Shown here one piece after another: positions 55,523-64,000 of a stretch of 64,000 nt of DNA. A program made the position numbers and the translations under genes. The notes beneath the pieces were generated by a model, which saw nothing but the letters and a program-made list of their open reading frames with translations, was not told where the DNA came from and searched no databases. Every line of letters begins with the position of its first letter. The first letter of the stretch is position 1. Source of the DNA: Eubacteriaceae bacterium. GTDB lineage: Bacteria; Bacillota; Clostridia; Lachnospirales; Lachnospiraceae. The stretch covers positions 1-64,000 of the forward strand of contig CAJTFB010000004.1 of assembly GCA_910575665.1 (NCBI GenBank), written 5' to 3'.

Positions 55523-56196
55523 ACTGGGTTAAATTCATGAAGACAGATTTTTTATTTTATAAATATCAGAAAGTAGTAATGTTGGCTTTTCCGGTATTCG
55601 TGATCCTGATGTCCATATATTATTCTAAAGATATGATATTTATTATCTCTTACCTTTGTTTTGGGGTGCTCATCGTCTCTACAACGCCTTACTGCCTGGA
55701 AAATAAAAATATGTCCACTTTTATTCAGATGCTCCCCGGCAGTGACAAGGAACGGGTTGTGGGCCGCTTTATGTGTTTTGGGACGATGCTGATGGCAGCT
55801 GTGGCATATGGGATCTGCGTGGTGGCAGCGGCGAGCTGGATCAAAGGGTTTCCTGTTACGGATTACAATATGTATTTTAGTGCCGTGGCGGTAGCGATGA
55901 GCCTCATTGTGGGTTCTGTGCAGTTTCTTATCCTGTATATTGCAGGTAAAGGAAAAAGTACCCAGTGGATGAATATCTTGAGAATGATACCAAGTTTTAT
56001 CTTTTTCTTTTTGATAAATTATATCGGAGAGAAGGGCAATGAAGGCCAGGTAGAAAGCAGTCTTCTTTGGTTAGCAGACTTTTTTGCTCAAAATAAATCC
56101 ATTTGTCTGATTTCAATGGCTGCCGCTGCGCTGCTGGTTTTTGCCGGATGTATTTTTGCCTCGGTGAAGGTGATCCAGCGCCGGGATGCTATATGA
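55519..56196 (+). CDS. ABC-2 type permease
   Basis: This 225-residue membrane protein with about six helices is of ABC2_membrane_5 type and pairs with the ATPase upstream. Its end overlaps the convergent azlD gene by 8 nt. Confidence 0.8.
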   Translation: MNWVKFMKTDFLFYKYQKVVMLAFPVFVILMSIYYSKDMIFIISYLCFGVLIVSTTPYCLENKNMSTFIQMLPGSDKERVVGRFMCFGTMLMAAVAYGICVVAAASWIKGFPVTDYNMYFSAVAVAMSLIVGSVQFLILYIAGKGKSTQWMNILRMIPSFIFFFLINYIGEKGNEGQVESSLLWLADFFAQNKSICLISMAAAALLVFAGCIFASVKVIQRRDAI

Positions 56197-56494
56197 GCTG
56201 GACGATATATACGGCAAGGATCGCTGCCAGTGCCACGATGACCAGACCCCTCTTAAAGTAGGCTAAGATTAAGGCGACCAAAGTACCTGCCACGGCAGAC
56301 AGGACATTTCCTGTGGAATAAAAGATTTCAGGAAAAGTCAGCGCCCCTAGCACCGCATAGGGAGTGTAGTCCAGAAAGGTCCGGATATAACGGGAACGGA
56401 TGCGTCCCCGAAAGATTGTAATAGGCAGTACTCTCGGCAGGTAGGTGACGAGAGCCATGATCAGTATGGCGGTCAGGCAGTATTTGAGACTCAT
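56189..56494 (-). CDS. azlD: AzlD-type branched-chain amino acid exporter subunit
   Basis: This 101-residue membrane protein (MTYLPRVLPITIF, then FLDYTPYAVLGALTFPEI) is the small partner of AzlC. It overlaps azlC by 4 nt. Confidence 0.88.
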   Translation of the reverse strand: MSLKYCLTAILIMALVTYLPRVLPITIFRGRIRSRYIRTFLDYTPYAVLGALTFPEIFYSTGNVLSAVAGTLVALILAYFKRGLVIVALAAILAVYIVQLI

Positions 56495-57198
56495 GATTTT
56501 TCCTCCTCATCTTCTTCTTTCGGAAATAGAAAAGCACCGATGCCGGCAGCTAAGATCGTGGCAATGATGACACGAAAACCGGAGGAAATCTGTCTTAGAA
56601 CCGGGATATATTTGAGCAGGCAGGCGAAGAGAACTGCCATCAAAACCACCAGAAAGACTTCCTTTTTCTCACGGGATGCCGGGACGATCAGGGCGATAAA
56701 CATAGCATACAGACCGATTCCCATGGCATTCTGCAGAGACAGGGGAAGCAGTGTGGAGACAGAGCCTCCCAGAAAGGTGCCCAGGGACCAGCCGACAAAA
56801 GGCAGAGTCATAAGCCCCAGAAGATAACCGGCGGACAGCGTCCCGCTTTCCATGGAAGCCACGACGAAAGTCTCATCGGTGATCCCAAAGGAAAAGATGA
56901 GCCGTTTCCAGACGGGAGTTTTGTGGTGTATCTTCTGGGACAGAGACAGGGACATCAAGGAGTAGCGCAGATTGATTACGAAGGTAGTCAGCGCGATCTC
57001 CAGGTATCCTGCCTGGGCAAAGATCAGGTTTGTTCCGGCAAACTGTCCCGCGGAGGTCAGATTCGTCACGGAAATAAAAACGGCCAGCCACACTGGAAGG
57101 CCGCCGGACACTGCCATGAACCCAAAGGTAAAGGAGACGGGCAGATATCCTAAAAAGATGGGAATTCCTTTTTGAATTCCATATTTATAATTCTTCAT
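56491..57198 (-). CDS. azlC: AzlC-type branched-chain amino acid exporter subunit
   Basis: This 235-residue membrane protein carries the AzlC pattern (GIPIFLGYLPVSFTFGFMAV, SLSQKIHH, FSFGITDETFVV). With AzlD it exports branched-chain amino acids or analogues. It overlaps mscL by 14 nt, so the three minus-strand genes are probably one operon. Confidence 0.9.
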   Translation of the reverse strand: MKNYKYGIQKGIPIFLGYLPVSFTFGFMAVSGGLPVWLAVFISVTNLTSAGQFAGTNLIFAQAGYLEIALTTFVINLRYSLMSLSLSQKIHHKTPVWKRLIFSFGITDETFVVASMESGTLSAGYLLGLMTLPFVGWSLGTFLGGSVSTLLPLSLQNAMGIGLYAMFIALIVPASREKKEVFLVVLMAVLFACLLKYIPVLRQISSGFRVIIATILAAGIGAFLFPKEEDEEEKS

Positions 57199-57640
57199 GT
57201 TGATCCTCTTCGATAGATTCCTCTAATATAAATTCAGAAGTACAGTGTGGGCATCTTGTGGCGTTAATGTCGATCTCACTGAAACAGTAAATACATTTTT
57301 TTGTGGTCGGTGCTGCCGGTTCTTCTTTCTTTTTTCCCAGGCCTCCCAGGGCATTCATTCCCTTTACCAACAAGAAGATCACAAATACCATAATGATAAA
57401 ATTGATCACTGCGGTAAGGAAAGCACCATATTTTATGTCTACACCGTTTAGTGTGAGGACAAGATAACTCAAATCTGTCTGTGCCACTAAACCGATTAGC
57501 GGGGAAAGTACGTCATTTACCAGGGAATTAATGATCGCCTGAAAGGCGGCACCGATGATAACACCGATAGCCAGATCCATCACATTGCCACGGAGGGCAA
57601 ATTCTTTAAATTCTTGTAAAAATTTCTTGAAAAATGCCAT
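57185..57640 (-). CDS. mscL: Large-conductance mechanosensitive channel with zinc-ribbon tail
   Basis: This 151-residue protein has a standard MscL body (1-103: FALRGNVMDLAIGVIIGAAFQAI pore helix, and the second helix at about 75-93). A C-terminal extension follows that carries a zinc ribbon with Cys116, Cys119, Cys130 and Cys133 (CIYC...CPHC). The channel releases solutes on hypo-osmotic shock. The ribbon could sense metal or redox state. It shares the operon with azlCD. Confidence 0.92.
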   Translation of the reverse strand: MAFFKKFLQEFKEFALRGNVMDLAIGVIIGAAFQAIINSLVNDVLSPLIGLVAQTDLSYLVLTLNGVDIKYGAFLTAVINFIIMVFVIFLLVKGMNALGGLGKKKEEPAAPTTKKCIYCFSEIDINATRCPHCTSEFILEESIEEDQHEEL

Positions 57641-57666
57641 GTTTTTTTATCTCCTTCTTTTGCAAA

Positions 57667-57770
57667 ACGTCGAAACCTGCGGTTTCTCCGTGTTCGTTAC
57701 ACAACTTTGTGCTTCGTAAACAGCATAAGCACTCACGTCGAAACCTGTGGTTTCTCCGTGTTCGTTACAC
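57667..57770 (-). repeat. 36-bp direct repeat
   Basis: The units at 57667-57702 and 57735-57770 (acgtcgaaacctg...gttcgttacac) differ by one base. The second unit lies inside the nested palindrome that follows. Confidence 0.8.
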
Positions 57771-57847
57771 TCACATAGACTTTCTGCACATACATCTGTC
57801 TGCAAGCAGACATGTATGTAGCAAAAAGTCTGCGTTCGTGCTTATGC
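57723..57847. repeat. Nested palindrome of about 125 bp
   Basis: Outer arms gcataagcac (57723-57732) and gtgcttatgc (57838-57847), middle arms agacttt/aaagtct (57777-57783/57825-57831), and an inner hairpin gtctgc/gcagac with flanking acatacat/atgtatgt fit into one cruciform-like structure upstream of mscL. Confidence 0.75.
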
Positions 57848-58059
57848 GTTCATTTTATCATAATTGATAGAAAAAGGAAAGTTCTAATGGTTAGGGAAAT
57901 ATAATAAAAGAACGTTTCAACCCGTTTCCTTGGTAAATTGAAAAGTCACAAGAGAAGGTTATAAATTTCGGATTATGATAGCAGCAAAATAACTGGTTAA
58001 GAAACGGGTTCGATTAGATACCATCATTGTGTTGTTCGGAGATTACCACTTGCTGGTGA

Positions 58060-58088
58060 TTGTTAAGTTCATAAGAATATGTTAAACT
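58060..58088 (+). promoter_or_regulatory. Promoter of mutY
   Basis: TTGTTA (58060-58065), a 17-bp spacer and TAAACT (58083-58088) stand 76 nt before the ATG. Confidence 0.55.
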
Positions 58089-58164
58089 AATATAACAGTT
58101 GGCGTTATTAGCGACTAAAATGATGGCCGGCACCTAAAAGTGCTGTGCTTTAGGGAGAATAGTG

Positions 58165-59241
58165 ATGAACAGTGTAGATACCGAACATTTTTCGATTCCT
58201 CTTCTTGATTGGTATGATAGGAATAAGCGTGACATGGTCTGGAGAGATCGGATGAATCCTTATTATACGTGGATTTCTGAGATCATGCTGCAGCAGACTC
58301 GCATCGAGGCGGCGACGGGATATTTTATCCGTTTTATAGAAGAGCTGCCGGATATCCAGAGTCTGGCACATGTTCCAGAGGAGCGGCTGATGAAGCTATG
58401 GGAAGGACTTGGATATTACAATCGTGCGCGAAATCTAAAGAGGACGGCGCAGATTCTGATGGAAGAATATGATGGCCGTCTGCCGGCAGATTATGATAAG
58501 CTTATGACACTACCAGGGATCGGACCCTATACGGCGGGGGCTATCGCCTCTATCTCCTATGGTATCAAGGCGCCGGCGGTAGACGGTAATGTATTCCGGG
58601 TGCTGATGCGCTATCTCAGATGCGATGATGACATCAGTAAAATGTCGGTGAGACGACGGGTGGAACGTATGCTTCTCGATGTGATGCCGGAGCGGCCGGG
58701 GGATTTTAACCAGGCAGTCATGGAACTTGGTGAGGTAATCTGTATCCCAAATGGTGCACCGCTTTGTGAAAAATGCCCTCTGATGGACACCTGTCAGGCG
58801 AGGGCGGCTGGCTGCCAGGAGGATTTTCCGAAAAAGGCTGAGAAGAAGCCAAGGAGGATCGAAAACAGGACATTGCTGGTCTACGAACTGGATGGCTATA
58901 TCGGGATCCAGAGGCGGCCCCAGAGCGGTCTTCTGGCAGGATTGTATGAGTTTCCAGCTGTTACAGAAAAACTCACTTTGAAGGGGGTGAAAGAGCGGTT
59001 GGAAGAGCAGGGGATTTTGAATGCCAAAATTTGCTCCATGGGGACGGCAAAGCATGTGTTTTCTCATGTGGAATGGCACATGAAGGGGTTTTACGTGAAA
59101 CTGGAAAGGGCATTTGAGAGGCAGAAACTTTCTCCCAATGTGATCTTTGTCTCAAGGGATGAGCTGTCGCAAAATTATGCCCTGCCGACGGCATTTCGCT
59201 ATTACCTAAAGCAGATTGTTGAGGGGAAAAATGAAAAATAA
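58165..59241 (+). CDS. mutY: A/G-specific adenine glycosylase MutY
   Basis: This 358-residue repair enzyme removes adenine mispaired with 8-oxoguanine. Catalytic Glu39 lies in SEIMLQQTR, the HhH motif is LPGIGPYTAGAI, and catalytic Asp140 is in VDGNVFR. The iron-sulfur cluster is C(x7)C(x2)C(x5)C (CIPNGAPLCEKCPLMDTC). A C-terminal NUDIX-like domain follows (about 230-355). The ATG at 58165 fits GGGAG better than the GTG at 58162. The stop codon overlaps repeat copy D. Confidence 0.94.
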   Translation: MNSVDTEHFSIPLLDWYDRNKRDMVWRDRMNPYYTWISEIMLQQTRIEAATGYFIRFIEELPDIQSLAHVPEERLMKLWEGLGYYNRARNLKRTAQILMEEYDGRLPADYDKLMTLPGIGPYTAGAIASISYGIKAPAVDGNVFRVLMRYLRCDDDISKMSVRRRVERMLLDVMPERPGDFNQAVMELGEVICIPNGAPLCEKCPLMDTCQARAAGCQEDFPKKAEKKPRRIENRTLLVYELDGYIGIQRRPQSGLLAGLYEFPAVTEKLTLKGVKERLEEQGILNAKICSMGTAKHVFSHVEWHMKGFYVKLERAFERQKLSPNVIFVSRDELSQNYALPTAFRYYLKQIVEGKNEK

Positions 59242-59338
59242 ATTGTTTCACAACACAAACTATGTTTGTGTGGCAAGTTTGTGCGCGCACGCCCAAACTT
59301 ATGATGCGTAAAAAGCGTGCGCGAATAGAGGGAAAAAT
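59231..59338 (+). repeat. Structured 5'-UTR repeat, copy D (before exonuclease III)
   Basis: It begins within the last codons of mutY (atgaaaaataa) and has a variant left palindrome (tgtttcacaac...tgtttgtgtggc), the same aagtttgtgcgcgcacgcccaaactt core and the right arm gcgtgcgcga. Unlike copies A and B it contains no GGAGG; gene 59359 lies 20 nt beyond. Confidence 0.75.
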
Positions 59339-59358
59339 GAAAAGTGAGGGCAGTAACA

Positions 59359-60117
59359 ATGAAGATTATATCATGGAATGTCAATGGGCTGCGCGCCTGT
59401 GTGACAAAGGGATTTATAGATTTTTTTAATGAAGTGCAGGCAGATATCTTCTGCGTGCAGGAGACAAAACTGCAGACCGGACAGATCGAGCTGGAGCTGG
59501 AAGGGTATCACCAGTACTGGAACTATGCGGACAAAAAAGGATATTCAGGGACGGCGATATTCACAAAAGAAGAGCCGCTTCAGGTTATGTACGGCATGGG
59601 GATTGACGAACACGATCATGAGGGCAGGCTGATCACACTGGAATTTGAAAAGTTTTATCTGATCAATGGTTACATTCCCAATGCCCAGAGCGAGTTGAAA
59701 CGTATTGATTACCGTATGAAGTGGGAGGATGATTTCCGAAACTATATCTGCGGGCTGGATCAGGACAAGCCGGTTATTTTCTGCGGGGATCTGAATGTAG
59801 CGCATCAGGAGATCGATCTGAAAAATCCGAAGAATAATCGTGGAAACGCCGGATTTTCAGACGAGGAGAGGGGGAAATTCACGGAGCTTTTGGCAGCGGG
59901 ATTTGTGGATACATTTCGTTATTTTCATCCGGAACTGGAAGGCGCCTATACCTGGTGGAGCTATCGGTTCCGGGCGAGAGAAAAGGATGCCGGATGGCGC
60001 ATCGATTATTTTCTTGCCTCGGAGCGGTTAAAAGACAGGCTGGTGGATGTTAAGATCCATAAGACGGTGATGGGATCGGATCACTGCCCGGTGGAGCTGG
60101 GGGTGCGGATGGATTAG
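59359..60117 (+). CDS. exoA: Exodeoxyribonuclease III / AP endonuclease
   Basis: This 252-residue enzyme of the Xth/ExoA class repairs abasic sites and 3' blocks. Asn7, Glu35 (VQETKLQ), GDLNVAHQEIDL and the final SDHCPVEL His are all in place. It works in the same base-excision pathway as the mutY product upstream. Probably co-transcribed with mutY. GAGG lies 10 nt before the ATG. Confidence 0.95.
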   Translation: MKIISWNVNGLRACVTKGFIDFFNEVQADIFCVQETKLQTGQIELELEGYHQYWNYADKKGYSGTAIFTKEEPLQVMYGMGIDEHDHEGRLITLEFEKFYLINGYIPNAQSELKRIDYRMKWEDDFRNYICGLDQDKPVIFCGDLNVAHQEIDLKNPKNNRGNAGFSDEERGKFTELLAAGFVDTFRYFHPELEGAYTWWSYRFRAREKDAGWRIDYFLASERLKDRLVDVKIHKTVMGSDHCPVELGVRMD

Positions 60118-60159
60118 AGATAGGAGAACTATAATAAGTACAATTAAGGAGAGTGAGTG

Positions 60160-60480
60160 ATGAAACGTTTCTACTCGATCATAAACCGAATAACAGTTAT
60201 ATTGACAGGTCTTATTTGGGGAGCTATTAGTTTCTTTTGGTTGGGCTACAGCGTTTTAACTCTAGGTAATTTTATAGAAGAACCAGGGTCACTTGATTAT
60301 GAATATCAGGGCAATGCAATGCGTATCTATGGATTAATAGGGTGCATTTTATATGCAATATTTTTTGCCGTGATATTGTTGTTTTTGAGCAGAAAGAAAC
60401 GAAACTTATTTATATTTCTTTTCTCAATGATATTGGGCGGAATTATTTTAGGCATATATATTTTTGCGCTTAGGGGATAG
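60160..60480 (+). CDS. Small membrane protein of unknown function
   Basis: This 106-residue protein has three predicted membrane helices (about 8-33, 56-76, 82-103) and a charged loop (SRKKRN) between the last two. AAGGAGAG precedes the ATG. No family is recognised. A terminator follows. Confidence 0.75.
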   Translation: MKRFYSIINRITVILTGLIWGAISFFWLGYSVLTLGNFIEEPGSLDYEYQGNAMRIYGLIGCILYAIFFAVILLFLSRKKRNLFIFLFSMILGGIILGIYIFALRG

Positions 60481-60519
60481 GGAGTCAAGCTAATAATTTT
60501 TTGTGGAGAAACGTATTGA

Positions 60520-60546
60520 AAAAGCATCCTGAAGGGTGCTTTTTTA
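60520..60546 (+). terminator. Terminator after the small membrane protein gene
   Basis: aaagcatcc/gggtgcttt form a stem with a 4-nt loop, followed by TTTTT (about 60541-60545). Confidence 0.8.
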
Positions 60547-60655
60547 TATGATAGGAAAGTTCTCAATCCACGGGAAAGGTGCGTGTTTCTCAGCCCCACC
60601 TTTTTTACTATTCTGTTTATACGTACAAACGACCGTTTTCGCGTATAAACAACAC

Positions 60656-60684
60656 TTGATTTTATTTTTGCCTTGTGATAACAT
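60656..60684 (+). promoter_or_regulatory. Promoter of the Rpn-family gene
   Basis: TTGATT (60656-60661), a 17-bp spacer and TAACAT (60679-60684) lie 128 nt before the ATG at 60812. Confidence 0.45.
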
Positions 60685-60811
60685 AACTATACAAGCAAGT
60701 AAACTTCTGATATATCTTTTATTGGGCAGTGTTCAGCTGTCTGTCTTTATAATCTGACTTTCTTGCTTATAAAAGATCAATGATCGATCCAATAAGCAGG
60801 GAGGTATTTGA

Positions 60812-61801
60812 ATGAAAAGAGATTTGTCAACAAAAGCAATGACAAGGTGTAGGGATATATTTTCTGACATCTGCAATGTGAATCTGTTCGCAGATGAAAG
60901 ATTTCTGGAGCCGGAACAGCTTGAACTCATTCCATCGGACACAGTCTATCACGATGCAGAAGGACAGTTGAGGGAGCACCGCATGGATGTGCGCATGAGG
61001 CATATCATGTCAAATACGGAGATTGCTATTTTCTGTCTGGAAAATCAAAGCGATGTCTGCCGGACGATGCCAGTTCGGGACATGGGCTATCTGTACTCTA
61101 GTTACAGTGAACAGGTTCAAAAGATTAAAGAACAGAATCTTTTGAAGGGAATCTCTTATTATACAAAAGAGATTGGGGACAGCCAAAAACTGAAACCAGT
61201 GATCAGTCTGGTGTTATATTATGGGACAGATGACTGGGATGCTCCCAGGTCACTCGTCGATTTGTTAGACATACCTGAAGAATGGCGGAAAAGATTAGAA
61301 CCATTGATCGCAGACCATCCTATACGGATCATTCATCTGGCTGCACAGGATGAAGAGACCCGAAAAAAGTACCAGAGTGATTTTCGCCATATTGTAGATT
61401 ATCTGGCATATGTCCGCAACAAAGAAAGACAAAAGCTGAAAGAATACATGGGAGATAAAAGGAGAAAGGTAGCTCATCCTATGGAATACTTGGATTTGAT
61501 GCATGCCTTTACGAATGACAGCCGGTATGAGAAAATAGCAGAGAATCTGCAGGAAAATGGAAAAGAGAGCGAGGAGATCAATATGTGCATTATGCTGGAT
61601 ATGCTGGAAGAGAGTGGTATAGAGAAGGGCAGACGTGAGGAAATGTCGCATGGTATCTGTGTGCTGGTAGGAACCTGTCATGAATTTGGCGTATCTATTG
61701 CGGATACTATTAGCAGGGTAGCTGCCAATTTTGAGCTGCCAGTAAATGAGGCAGAACTCGAAGTAAAAAAATATTGGGGGGTTAGCACAGTTTTAAAATA
61801 A
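60812..61801 (+). CDS. Rpn-family PD-(D/E)XK nuclease (transposase_31-like)
   Basis: This 329-residue protein of the Rpn/TIGR01784-type family has HRMDVRM (Asp), then IAIFCLENQSDV with the family's E-x-Q variant of the nuclease core. MPVRDMGYLYSSYSEQ follows. Members are RecA-independent recombination-promoting nucleases, some linked to defence; this one stands alone. AGGGAGG precedes the ATG. Confidence 0.85.
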   Translation: MKRDLSTKAMTRCRDIFSDICNVNLFADERFLEPEQLELIPSDTVYHDAEGQLREHRMDVRMRHIMSNTEIAIFCLENQSDVCRTMPVRDMGYLYSSYSEQVQKIKEQNLLKGISYYTKEIGDSQKLKPVISLVLYYGTDDWDAPRSLVDLLDIPEEWRKRLEPLIADHPIRIIHLAAQDEETRKKYQSDFRHIVDYLAYVRNKERQKLKEYMGDKRRKVAHPMEYLDLMHAFTNDSRYEKIAENLQENGKESEEINMCIMLDMLEESGIEKGRREEMSHGICVLVGTCHEFGVSIADTISRVAANFELPVNEAELEVKKYWGVSTVLK

Positions 61802-62012
61802 TCAGAAATGATAAAGATTTCAACAATTATTTTATGGTGGGAAGCCATAAAACACCTTTACAAATCTCATTTCACAATTTATAATAAATCCGTAAATCAT
61901 CGTATTTAAGATGTATATACATGTTGGGGATGTGCCTGCACGCTGCCCTTCAAAAAACTATTATATTTAAAAGAGCCATGGAACGATAATTCCGTGCGGA
62001 AATGAGGAAAAA
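61802..62012. other. 211-bp intergenic region before gltX
   Basis: It contains a ttttatgg/ccataaaa hairpin (61830-61852) without a T-run. No T-box features or gene are recognised. Confidence 0.4.
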
Positions 62013-63476
62013 ATGAAAAAGATCAGAACAAGATTTGCGCCGAGTCCAACGGGGCGTATGCATGTCGGAAATTTGAGAACAGCACTCTATGCCTACCTTA
62101 TTGCAAAGCATGAAGGAGGAGATTTTCTTCTGCGGATCGAGGATACCGATCAGGAGCGGTTTGTAGAAGGGGCATTGGAATTGATATATAAGACCATGAA
62201 GGAAGCTGGGCTGGAACACGATGAGGGACCGGATAAAGACGGCGGTTTTGGGCCTTATGTCCAGAGTGAGCGGATGGAGACAGGAATGTATCTGAAATAC
62301 GCCAAAGAACTGGTGGAAAAGGGAGAGGCATATTACTGTTTCTGTACGAAAGACCGTCTTGACCAGCTTCACAAGGAGGCGGAGGAACGGGGAGAGTCTG
62401 CGGTCAAATATGATAAGCACTGTCTGTCCCTTTCCCAGGAGGAAGTTGAAAAACGACTTGCTACCGGTGAGCCCTATGTGATTCGCCAGAATAATCCGGT
62501 AGAGGGAGAGACCACCTTTGATGATGTGATCTATGGAAAAATAACAGCGCCAAATGAAGAGCTGGATGATATGGTGCTGATCAAGGCAGACGGATATCCA
62601 ACCTATAATTTTGCCAATGTGGTGGATGATCATCTTATGGAGATCACCCATGTGGTCCGCGGCAATGAATACCTGTCCAGTGCGCCGAAATACAACCGTC
62701 TTTATAAGGCATTTGGCTGGGACATTCCGGTTTATGTACACTGCCCCACCATTACAGATGAAAACCATAAAAAACTAGCCAAAAGAAACGGAGCCTCTTC
62801 CTTTGAAGATTTAACCGAACTGGGATTTCTGCCGGAGGCGATCGTGAATTTTGTAGCATTGCTGGGCTGGAGCCCTTCGGATGACCGGGAGATATTCAGC
62901 CTTCAGGAGCTGATCGATTCTTTTGACTTTACACGGATCAGCAAATCGCCGGCGGTATTTGATATGGTGAAACTCCGCTGGATGAATGGCGAGTACATTA
63001 AGGCGATGGAAAATGAAGCCTATTATGAATATGCTCTTCCTGTCATTCGGGAAACTGTGAAGAAAGATCTGGACTTGAAAAAGATTGCGGATCTGGTCAA
63101 GACAAGAATTGAAGTGTTCCCGGATATTACAGAGAAGATCGACTTTTTTGAAGATCTTCCTGAGTATGATACCGCCATGTATACCCATAAGAAGATGAAG
63201 ACCAATTCAGAGAATTCATTAGAGGTATTGAAGGAACTTCTTCCATTGTATGAAGAATTGGAGGACTATTCTATTTCCGCTATTGAGAAGGTGGCCATGG
63301 ATTATGTGGCGGAAAAAGGGTGTAAGAACGGACAGGCATTGTGGCCGCTGCGTACCGCTGTGTCAGGGAAGCAGATGACGCCGGGCGGTGCCTATGAGAT
63401 AATGGAAATTATTGGAAAGGATGAATCTCTTCGGAGAATCCGAAAGGGAATCGAATTACTGAATGGAGCTCAGTGA
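62013..63476 (+). CDS. gltX: Glutamyl-tRNA synthetase
   Basis: This 487-residue class I enzyme charges tRNA-Glu (and, in many Firmicutes, tRNA-Gln for later transamidation). HIGH is HVGN (17-20) and KMSKS is KLAKR (254-258). The anticodon-binding domain fills the C-terminal third. It overlaps the following helicase gene by 14 nt. Confidence 0.97.
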   Translation: MKKIRTRFAPSPTGRMHVGNLRTALYAYLIAKHEGGDFLLRIEDTDQERFVEGALELIYKTMKEAGLEHDEGPDKDGGFGPYVQSERMETGMYLKYAKELVEKGEAYYCFCTKDRLDQLHKEAEERGESAVKYDKHCLSLSQEEVEKRLATGEPYVIRQNNPVEGETTFDDVIYGKITAPNEELDDMVLIKADGYPTYNFANVVDDHLMEITHVVRGNEYLSSAPKYNRLYKAFGWDIPVYVHCPTITDENHKKLAKRNGASSFEDLTELGFLPEAIVNFVALLGWSPSDDREIFSLQELIDSFDFTRISKSPAVFDMVKLRWMNGEYIKAMENEAYYEYALPVIRETVKKDLDLKKIADLVKTRIEVFPDITEKIDFFEDLPEYDTAMYTHKKMKTNSENSLEVLKELLPLYEELEDYSISAIEKVAMDYVAEKGCKNGQALWPLRTAVSGKQMTPGGAYEIMEIIGKDESLRRIRKGIELLNGAQ

Positions 63477-64000
63477 GGAACAGAAAAAAGCAGTGGAACA
63501 CGGCGATGGTCCGATGATGGTCCTCGCTGGTCCGGGGGCGGGAAAAACTACGGTGATCACCCACCGGGTGAAATATCTGATTGAAAAACAGGGAGTGAAT
63601 CCCGCACAGATCCTGGTGGTAACATTTTCTAAGGCGGCATCCCTGGAGATGCGGGAGCGGTTTGAAAAAAACACTGGAAGCAGACATCTGCCTGTGCGCT
63701 TTGGGACATTTCATTCTCTGTTTTTTCAGGTGTTGAAAGCTGCCTACGGATATACAGCAAAAGACATACTATCACCGAGATTGAAATATCGTTTCATGGA
63801 AGAAGCGCTTCTGGAGACAGAATATGATGATATAGAGGATAAAAAAGAGTTTTTGGAGGAAATTGAGAAGGAGATCAGCCGGATCAAGGGAGAGGGGACA
63901 GATATTGAACACTATTACTCTGCCCTTTGCCCGGAAGAGATTTTCCGGCAGATTTACCGTGGATACCAGAGCCGGGTACAGAAGAACCATTGTCTGGATT
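63463..64000 (+). CDS. UvrD/PcrA-like SF1 helicase (5' part, continues beyond the window)
   Basis: The first 179 codons are seen. They hold [20 protein letters not shown], Walker A GPGAGKTT (23-30), motif Ia VVTFSKAAS and [10 protein letters not shown]. It is of UvrD/PcrA type (ATP-dependent 3'-5' DNA helicase). ATG 63463 overlaps the gltX stop. The C-terminal part is cut off by the window edge. Confidence 0.88.
   Translation, partial: MELSEEQKKAVEHGDGPMMVLAGPGAGKTTVITHRVKYLIEKQGVNPAQILVVTFSKAASLEMRERFEKNTGSRHLPVRFGTFHSLFFQVLKAAYGYTAKDILSPRLKYRFMEEALLETEYDDIEDKKEFLEEIEKEISRIKGEGTDIEHYYSALCPEEIFRQIYRGYQSRVQKNHCLD

Larger units (their letters stand above)
57641..58140. other. 500-bp intergenic region with repeats
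   Basis: It is rich in repeats (listed separately) in its first 210 bp, and AT-rich after 57850. It carries the promoters of mscL (minus) and mutY (plus). No gene is seen. Confidence 0.5.

Noticed and set aside
57667-57770. CRISPR array
   Set aside because: Only two 36-bp units exist, spacing is 32 bp, and there are no cas genes; the second unit is part of a larger palindrome.
61802-62012. T-box leader for gltX
   Set aside because: No AGGGTGG-like T-box sequence or terminator/antiterminator pair is seen.

Overview
The window reads as a chromosomal segment of a Gram-positive gut anaerobe of the Clostridia, most likely a Lachnospiraceae member. Reasons: strong AGGAGG-type ribosome sites throughout, moderate GC, the order ywlC - LMW phosphatase-like - rpiB - proC - atpZ/atpI - atpBEFHAGDC, a FapA/DUF342 protein beside an HD-GYP phosphodiesterase, a cwlD-type amidase, and MscL with a zinc-ribbon tail. 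No rRNA, convincing tRNA or CRISPR array was seen.

Layout. 1-5.2 kb: minus-strand surface cluster (BspA-like leucine-rich-repeat protein, a small gene broken by an amber codon, a 60-residue membrane protein, a WG-repeat lipoprotein). Its upstream region looks like a recombinase-controlled DNA switch next to a catalytic-domain-only tyrosine recombinase (5.2-5.8 kb). 5.8-9.3 kb: accessory islet with a scrap of a lectin-fold gene, a type III toxin-antitoxin locus (ToxN/AbiQ-like toxin plus RNA antitoxin), a winged-helix regulator, a PD-(D/E)XK nuclease and a decayed mobile-element scrap. 9.4-37.5 kb: mostly housekeeping, co-oriented (+): GH18 and CwlD cell-wall enzymes, the tRNA-t6A/rpiB/proC genes, the whole F1Fo ATP synthase operon, orphan neuB, FapA and HD-GYP, a secreted GH97 glycosidase followed by AraC and NUDIX, a chemoreceptor, a MATE pump and a membrane-anchored spermidine-synthase-like protein. 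37.7-41.8 kb: a repeat protein, a DUF3990-type ADP-ribosyltransferase toxin-antitoxin pair, DegV, a flavodoxin-fold reductase and sfsA. 41.8-50.7 kb: a defence-like and decaying accessory island (kinase ATPase and receiver pair, KilA-N protein, wreck of a DUF4297-type nuclease gene, a helicase-nuclease-exonuclease fusion, an AbiEii scrap, a frameshifted IS3 copy). 50.8-64 kb: carB, a GntR/ABC operon, azlCD, mscL, mutY, exonuclease III, an Rpn-family nuclease, gltX and the start of a UvrD-like helicase.

How parts fit together. The ATP synthase genes form one long operon, possibly with Na+ coupling judged from subunit c. A hairpin-rich intergenic repeat occurs four times, always just before a gene and in the same orientation; two copies supply the downstream ribosome site themselves. 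The most unusual items are the putative invertible switch at 4.95-5.14 kb, the four-copy 5'-UTR repeat, the 846-residue triple-fusion helicase/nuclease, a catalytically dead LMW phosphatase, and the amber-interrupted gene.
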